From NCBI GenBank assembly GCA_013350335.1, contig CM023540.1, positions 59,930,962 through 59,994,961 on the forward strand: 64,000 nt of DNA, read 5' to 3'. The DNA comes from Chimonanthus salicifolius. Lineage: Eukaryota; Streptophyta; Magnoliopsida; Laurales; Calycanthaceae. Below the pieces are notes generated by a model. That model was given only the letters and a program-made list of their open reading frames with translations. It was not told where the DNA came from and searched no databases. Both the position numbers and the translations under genes were made by a program. Position 1 is the first letter of the stretch; every line of letters starts with the position of its first letter. This document shows positions 58,301 to 64,000 of this stretch, piece by piece.

Positions 58301-61187
58301 TAAGTTTATTGGTAACTTGAAAGAACTTTTCCTATTTCACAAGCAAGGTTGTCCTTGTCTTCTTAGTACCGAGTTGGACTAGACATGGTTCGGCCATGCA
58401 AGTGTATGGACTCAACCCTTACCCTAACCTTGGCCCTTTGGATAACCCGTAGATCAAAATTGGGGCAGCAACATACCTCATATTTATTTAATGTAAATTG
58501 TTAAAAGAGACTTCATAATCCTCATATTAATCGTGCTTGGGATCTTTAAAAGATTATTCACAGCAAACTTTGGACTTCAAGACTAATCATCGCTTGAAAG
58601 ATACGTGGATTTCTTATTCACACTTCACAAACTTCTAGGTGAGGGAAACAATTCACTATATACTATGTACTTGCATGATCTTTTATTTTGATTGTGCAAT
58701 GAATGATATTTCAATGTATAATGTTGGTTTGGAATATGAACATTGGACCTAAAAATAGACTGAGTATGTGTTAAAATAATGGTTGTAATCTGGTGTAATA
58801 CTCACAGTAGTGTAAGGGAAATTTGGGCTTAATGTTCCATTAGCCATGAAGAGACTTAGTCCGCCCGGATTGGTGGAAATCAATCATTAACCTTGTTGGA
58901 AGGTCTAGTACTTATATTCAACTGCATGTGGTTTGAAATGACTTGTGGTAGTGTATGTTTTGTTATGGTTGGCAAATCTGAATAATTTGGTGTTATCGGG
59001 ATGTTTTATATGATTGGGCATGCTATGTGATAAGTGTAGTTAGTTGTGATAATTATGCAATTATGATGAGACCATGTCGTTGTTGTATTTTATGAGACGT
59101 ATGCTATGGTAGTGAGAATATGATGTTATGCGATTGAACATGTATGGATAATGTGAAGCATGCTTAGAATGATTTAATAATTCTTAAAGCATGTTGATGG
59201 AAATTATGGCATAATGATGGAGGTTATAGCATGTGAATGTTGGTAGATGAGTGAGGCATGTTGAGCATTGAGCATGGCATTCTCATATTCATGGGTTTGG
59301 GTATGGGAGTGTGCGATCTGTGATGTGTTATGATGGCCACTTAGTGCACTAAGTGGTTGGTTTAGTGACCCTCAGATCGAGATTAGCCACTCTGGTGGTA
59401 GATGTGTTATCCTCGACTTTGTCGAGATGGCCACTTCGGTGGTAGTGATGTAGGATAAGGGATAAGGTGACTCCAAATGCCTAAATTTAAATAAAATAAT
59501 GTATCTTAAAATCTAATATGTTAATTAATCAATTAATAACGACAACAAGAAAAGGTGTAGAACAACAGTAAAAGGGTTAAGAAGAGGGTTGTATAAGCCT
59601 AAGATTCAGATCTAAATGTAGTAGCAGATCTGATAGGTCTATGACAGATCTTGAACAGAACTGGGACTGGTCTTGGGGCTGTTTTGGGACAGATCTAGGG
59701 CTAAACTGGGACAGATTTTGGGACAGATCTAGGATAGGTTTTGGGTTTGTTTCTGGGATAGATTTAGAACAGGTTTTAGAGCTGTTTCTGGGACAGATTT
59801 GAGGCAAGTTTGGGAGAAATCTGGGACAACAATTCAAGGAGAAGAAAAGGAAAAAAGAGAGGAAGAGAGATAAAGAGATATAAGAAGAAGAAGAATACCC
59901 GAAGATGGAATGATGGTAGCCTCACACTAGGCTTCACGCCAAAAGGGCCTTATGCCAAATGAATCACTCCCAAATTATTTTCGTCACACAAGCCGCAGAA
60001 AAAAACTTCAATTTCATTCATCATTAAGTATCAATCCCATATGGAGGAGTTACATCATATATATAATAACTTAAAAATATGAAAAAGACTAAAATACCCT
60101 CAAATAAACAAAGACCAAAGTACCCCCAATGACTAGAAAGCCCTAAATACATGTAAAATCACTAAATCTCTCCAAACAAAACAAACTAATTCAATCAATG
60201 AACTAAACAAATAAATGAAAGAAAAAAATACAATCATGAAAAGTTGGAAATCTTAAATCTAAATATAGAAACTTGCTAAATATAGAAACTCGTATGGTGC
60301 TCCGCATTAGGTAGCTGTTTGATCCTCGGCCGGGATGACCATGACGGTGGTAGTTTAGCTATCCATGACTAATCACGAAGGCTATCTCTTGGTGGTAGGT
60401 TAGTTATCCTTGATTCGTCGGGAAGACCACTTTGGTGCTAGTTGTTTGATCCTCAATTCGTCGGGAAGGCCACCAAGGGATAGTAGGATGGTGTTAGTGG
60501 TTGGTATTGCATCGAGCATTGTGCATTTGGCATTGAGCATAAAGCATGACTAAATAATTGATGTTGAATTTAGTATGCTTTATATAAATGGAAATTATGT
60601 ATGCGATGAAAAGTAAATGCATCATGTGTTATGTATGTGCTATTGTTTTCTTCACTGGGCATGGAGCTCATCCCTTATATTACAGGCAATTCATTGGATT
60701 TGGGTCTTGATGAGATGAAAACCATGCTTAGAAGACAAGGAGCTGTTTGGAAAATAATCATAATCCCATAGTTTATTGAAAGATTGAATACTTAGATTTT
60801 TATATTGGTTTGACTCTTGAGGAATTTGCTTGTTCATTTATTTGGTTTATTGAGACTTGAATAATACATTCAAGTGTTGAGTAAATTTGAGGACTTTATG
60901 TTATTTTGGTTGGTTTGGGAATATGAGCAAACTTGTGAGTTTAGAATTATTCATGTGAGAGATTATTTTTTATCCTTCTAAGTTGTGGAATGATGTTTGG
61001 AAATTTTATATAACTTATTAGGATGTGGGCATGAATAATTCGTTGGCTTGTAAATGTTTATATTATTTATTTGAAAAAAAAAATAGCCACGGATTTGTGA
61101 TGTGAGACCCGTTTAAATGAAGAATTTATTTTAGATTGTGAAGTCAGATCATGCCCTGTTTAGGTGTTGAAGAGGTGTGGTGTGACA
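58300..61187 (+). mobile_element. LTR-like gypsy region split by a small solo LTR
   Basis: The end GAGGTGTGGTGTGACA at 61172-61187 and the CACTGGGCATGGAGCTCATCC block near 60653 (compare 79-110) mark the downstream part of a plus-strand gypsy LTR. It has a possible splice donor CTAG/GTGAGG at 58639 and tandem units on GTCGAGATGGCCACTTCGG and ATCCTCGA-type phrases (59330-59445 and 60310-60490). The start is not found; 58300 is only an estimate. Confidence 0.45.
59446..60309. mobile_element. Small solo LTR (TGATG...CATTA type)
   Basis: 864 bp with GGTAG at 59441-59445 and 60310-60314. Ends TGATGTAGG and CCGCATTA resemble those of the LINE-splitting gypsy (TGATGCAGG, CCTGCATTA at its 5' LTR). 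It contains a short degenerate repeat of GGACAGATCT (about 59640-59830), whose antisense reads as a Pro/Ser/Gln-rich frame that is not a credible protein. Confidence 0.7.
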
Positions 61188-61588
61188 GGTTTGGTCATGT
61201 TAGTAGAAGACCAAACACAACCCCAGTGCATAGAGTTGAGAGGTGATGGGTCGAAGGCACTAGGAGGAGAGTGCAACATTTGAAAACATGGAGGAAGGGA
61301 TAAAAATGACATGTTAGACTGTAGAGAGTGATTGATGGTATGGTTTATGATAGAGTCAATTAGAGAAAAATAACTCATAAAGCCAACCCTAGAGATGGGA
61401 TATTGGCTGATGATGATGATTGAAGAGTTGGTTTTGTAAACTTGGGAGTGATCACTATTTAATTCTTAATTGGTTTTTTATTAACGGTTGAAATTTATGA
61501 AAATTGTTATAAATAAATGGTTGATGTTTTCTTTGTTAATATATTTTTCTTTTTCTTTCTTAATCTATTCTTACTTTTATTTTTGCAG
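61188..61588 (+). other. 3' end of the GNOM leader intron
   Basis: From the end of the LTR-like region to the acceptor. A long pyrimidine-rich tract (about 61525-61585) ends in TTTTTGCAG at 61580-61588, a strong plant 3' splice site only 51 bases upstream of the GNOM start codon. An untranslated exon must therefore lie upstream. Confidence 0.7.
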
Positions 61589-61639
61589 ATCACTTGGTGT
61601 GCTTAGATACTGGTGTACAGATTGATCAGCCTTAGAGTT
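61589..61639 (+). other. 5' UTR part of GNOM exon
   Basis: 51 bases between the leader-intron acceptor and the ATG at 61640. An in-frame upstream ATG at 61613 would add nine residues (MYRLISLRV) before the conserved MGRLKL. The family start is MGRLKL, and the short extension has no counterpart known to me, so the later ATG is preferred. Confidence 0.65.
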
Positions 61640-64000
61640 ATGGGGCGCCTAAAACTGCAGACTGGGATTCATTCTATTGAGGAAGAGCCTGGAGACACTG
61701 AATGTATGTCTAACAAAGGTGCTTTAGCATGTATGGTGAATTCAGAAGTGGGTGCAGTGTTGGCTGTTATGAGGAGGAATGTAAGATGGGGAGGTCGTGA
61801 TGATCATCAATTAGAGCATCCTCTCATTCGGTCCTTAAAAGTTTTGCGAAAGCAAATATTTTCATGGGATCATCAGTGGCATACAATTGACCCAACCATT
61901 TATCTCCAGCCATTTCTAGATGTAATTCGGTCAGATGAAACTGGTGCACCAATTACTGGGGTTGCATTGTCATCCGTTTACAAGATACTGACCCTCGACA
62001 TGATTGATCTGAACACTGTAAATGTGGAAACTGCAATGCATTTGGTCGTTGATGCTGTGACGAGTTGCAGGTTTGAGGTGACGGATCCTGCATCTGAAGA
62101 GGTGGTGTTGATGAAGATACTCCAAGTTCTTCTAGCATGCATGAAAAGTAAGGCATCAGTCGTACTGAATAACCAGCATGTATGCACCATAGTAAACACT
62201 TGTTTCCGTGTGGTCCATCAAGCTGGAAGTAAAGGTGAGTTGCTGCAGCGCATAGCTCGGCACACAATGCATGAGCTTGTCAGGTCTATTTTTTCTCACT
62301 TACCAGAAATTGATCAAACAGAAACGCCTGCAGCTCATGGAGGTGAGCCTTCTATCAGACCAGAGGTATTGATTTTAACTCTCTTTTGCCCCTTGACGTT
62401 CCTTTTCTCTTGAATATATGTTGAGCTGAAGTTCATTATGCAGATGGGTGGGGTTGACAAGAACTATGCTTCTGGAATTAAGCATTCTGATAATGGTAAT
62501 GGAAGCCTTGAGTATGATTCCCAACAGATTTCTGTTGGTTTTGCATCAAATACTTCTCTCTCGGTGGCATGCTTGGTGGATGAAGGTGCAGTAGGAGATG
62601 GAACCCACAAAGAAGCAGCGAGTGACATGCATCTTACGACAGAGCCATATGGGGTTCCTTGCATGGTGGAAATATTTCAGTTTTTGTGTTCCCTGCTTAA
62701 TATTGTTGAGCAAACTGGGATGGGTCCTAGATCAAACCCTATAGTATTTGATGAAGATGTGCCTCTTTTTGCGCTGGGGCTGATCAATTCGGCTATTGAG
62801 TTAGGTGGACCAGCTATATGTAGACACCCAAAGCTGTTATCTTTGATACAGGACGAATTATTTTGTAATTTGATGCATTTTGGCCTGTCAATGAGCCCCC
62901 TGATTCTGTCAATGGTATGCAGCATTGTTCTGAATCTGTATCATCATTTGCGAACAGAACTGAAATTACAGCTTGAGGCTTTTTTCTCGTGTGTGATATT
63001 GAGGCTTGCACAAAGCAGGTATGGAGCATCATACCAGCAACAGGAGGTCGCAATGGAGGCTCTTGTTGATTTCTGCAGGCAGAAAACATTCATGGCAGAG
63101 ATGTACGCTAACTTGGACTGTGACATAACATGCCGCAATGTGTTTGAAGATCTTGCAAACCTGTTATCAAAGAGTGCATTTCCAGTGAACTGCCCATTGT
63201 CTTCCATGCACATCCTAGCATTGGATGGTTTGATTGCTGTTATCCAAGGAATGGCTGAGAGGATTGGAAGTGCATCACCTGTTCCAGAACAGACATCTGT
63301 TGATCTTGAAGAATACACTCCATTCTGGACTGTGAAATGTGAAGATTATTCAGATCCTAACCACTGGGTTAGATTTGTCCGCCGAAGGAAGTACATGAAG
63401 AGAATGTTAATGATTGGTGCTGATCACTTTAACAGGGACCCGAAGAAAGGGCTAGAATATCTTCAAGGAACCCACCTGTTGCCTGATAAACTTGACCCAC
63501 AGAGCGTCGCTTGCTTTTTCAGGTATACAGCTGGACTAGATAAAAATCTTGTCGGTGATTTCTTGGGGAACCATGATGAGTTTTGTGTCCGGGTACTTAA
63601 TGAATTTGCTTGGACATTTGATTTCCAAGAAATGAATTTGGATACTGCCTTGCGGCTATTTTTGGAGACATTCCGGCTGCCTGGAGAATCACAGAAGATA
63701 CAGAGGGTTCTTGAGGCATTTTCAGAGAGATACTATGAGCAGTCCCCACATATTCTAGTTAACAAGGATGCAGCTCTCCTGCTATCTTATTCACTTATAA
63801 TGCTCAACACAGATCAGCACAATGTGCAGGTCAAGAAGAAGATGACTGAAGAGGATTTCATACGGAACAATCGGCGGATCAATGATGGGAATGATCTCCC
63901 TCGGGACTTCTTGTCAGAGCTGTACCATTCAATATGTAAGAATGAGATCCGAACAATTCCGGATCAAGGTGCCGGCTTCCCTGAGATGACTCCTAGCCGT
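61640..64000 (+). CDS. GNOM: GNOM-type ARF guanine-nucleotide exchange factor, 5' part
   Basis: Activates ARF GTPases by swapping GDP for GTP on Golgi and endosomal membranes. In Arabidopsis GNOM supports recycling of PIN auxin carriers and so embryo polarity. Exon 1 is 61640-62365 (242 codons), then a 78-bp GT-AG intron (62366-62443, phase 0); exon 2 is open from 62444 to the window edge (519 codons). Seen: start MGRLKL; DCB region with RRNVRWGGR and FLDVIRSDETGAP; the HUS box NLDCD at residues 465-469; Sec7 from about 560. The Sec7 catalytic glutamate is in FRLPGE at residue 657, and the second Sec7 motif MLNTDQHN starts at M695. The protein would be about 1450 residues, so roughly half is present. 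M695 lies where Arabidopsis GNOM has M696, the residue linked to brefeldin A sensitivity. Alternative: another GBF-type paralogue such as GNL1; less likely because of that Met and the overall wording. Confidence 0.95.
62366..62443 (+). other. GNOM coding intron
   Basis: 78 bp between CAGAG and ATGGGT, starting GTATTG and ending ATTATGCAG, phase 0. Reading through it gives an in-frame stop (TGA at 62411-62413), so splicing is required. Confidence 0.9.

Noticed and set aside
59577..59837. 86-codon Pro/Ser/Gln-rich frame
   Set aside because: Translation of a short degenerate GGACAGATCT repeat in a solo LTR.
61953..63318. Minus-strand open frames of 60-124 codons over GNOM
   Set aside because: Shadows of the conserved plus-strand GNOM coding sequence.

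Overview
This window is plant nuclear DNA. About 2.4 kb at the right edge is a real gene, the 5' part of a GNOM-type ARF-GEF with a leader-intron acceptor and a short coding intron. Nearly everything to its left is layered retrotransposon debris: Ty1/copia, Ty3/gypsy, one LINE, one TRIM and many solo LTRs. The species cannot be named from this sequence. The content (GNOM, SIRE-like copia, gypsy elements with LTRs of about 3 kb) fits a flowering plant with a repeat-rich genome. A 100-base run of N at 3634-3733 is an assembly gap.

Layout. 1-612: end of a gypsy LTR inserted inside the gag zinc knuckle of a decayed SIRE-like copia (613-3633). 3734-4609: another gypsy LTR end. 4612-6830: an inverted fusion of two LTR pieces. 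6831-22025: a truncated minus-strand gypsy (RT, protease, decayed gag, primer-binding site, 5' LTR) that carries a complete TRIM (8761-9417). Its LTR is split by another LTR (12974-21934), which is in turn split by a SIRE-like copia that has kept only gag (14855-20394). 22026-24339: copia LTR and AT-rich DNA. 24340-32117: a LINE 3' end split by a gypsy element (24556-31947), itself split by a solo LTR (27757-30285). 33369-37269 and 39028-47073: two minus-strand copia elements with very short LTRs, each holding a solo LTR. 47201-51222: two more LTRs and AT-rich DNA. 52622-61187: a long LTR, a second LTR-like region and a small solo LTR, probably all within the leader intron of GNOM. 61640-64000: GNOM coding sequence, running off the window.

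One gypsy LTR family dominates, with ends TGTAACACCCCGG and GGGCGGGGCGTTACA. Its copies share a possible 5' splice donor followed, in element sense, by arrays of a palindrome (GGTTCGGCCAT, a short loop, ATGGCCGAACC) separated by unrelated spacers. One copy has a different palindrome array (TTCAGTCGACTGAA, roughly 72-bp period) in about the same place, and another has ten 47-bp units that each carry an inverted repeat. This variable palindrome slot in a long LTR is the least explained structure here. Several nested insertions could be resolved to the base from 5-bp target duplications: ATTTC (twice), GAAGA, CTTAC, GGAAG, AAATA, ATTTT and GGTAG.
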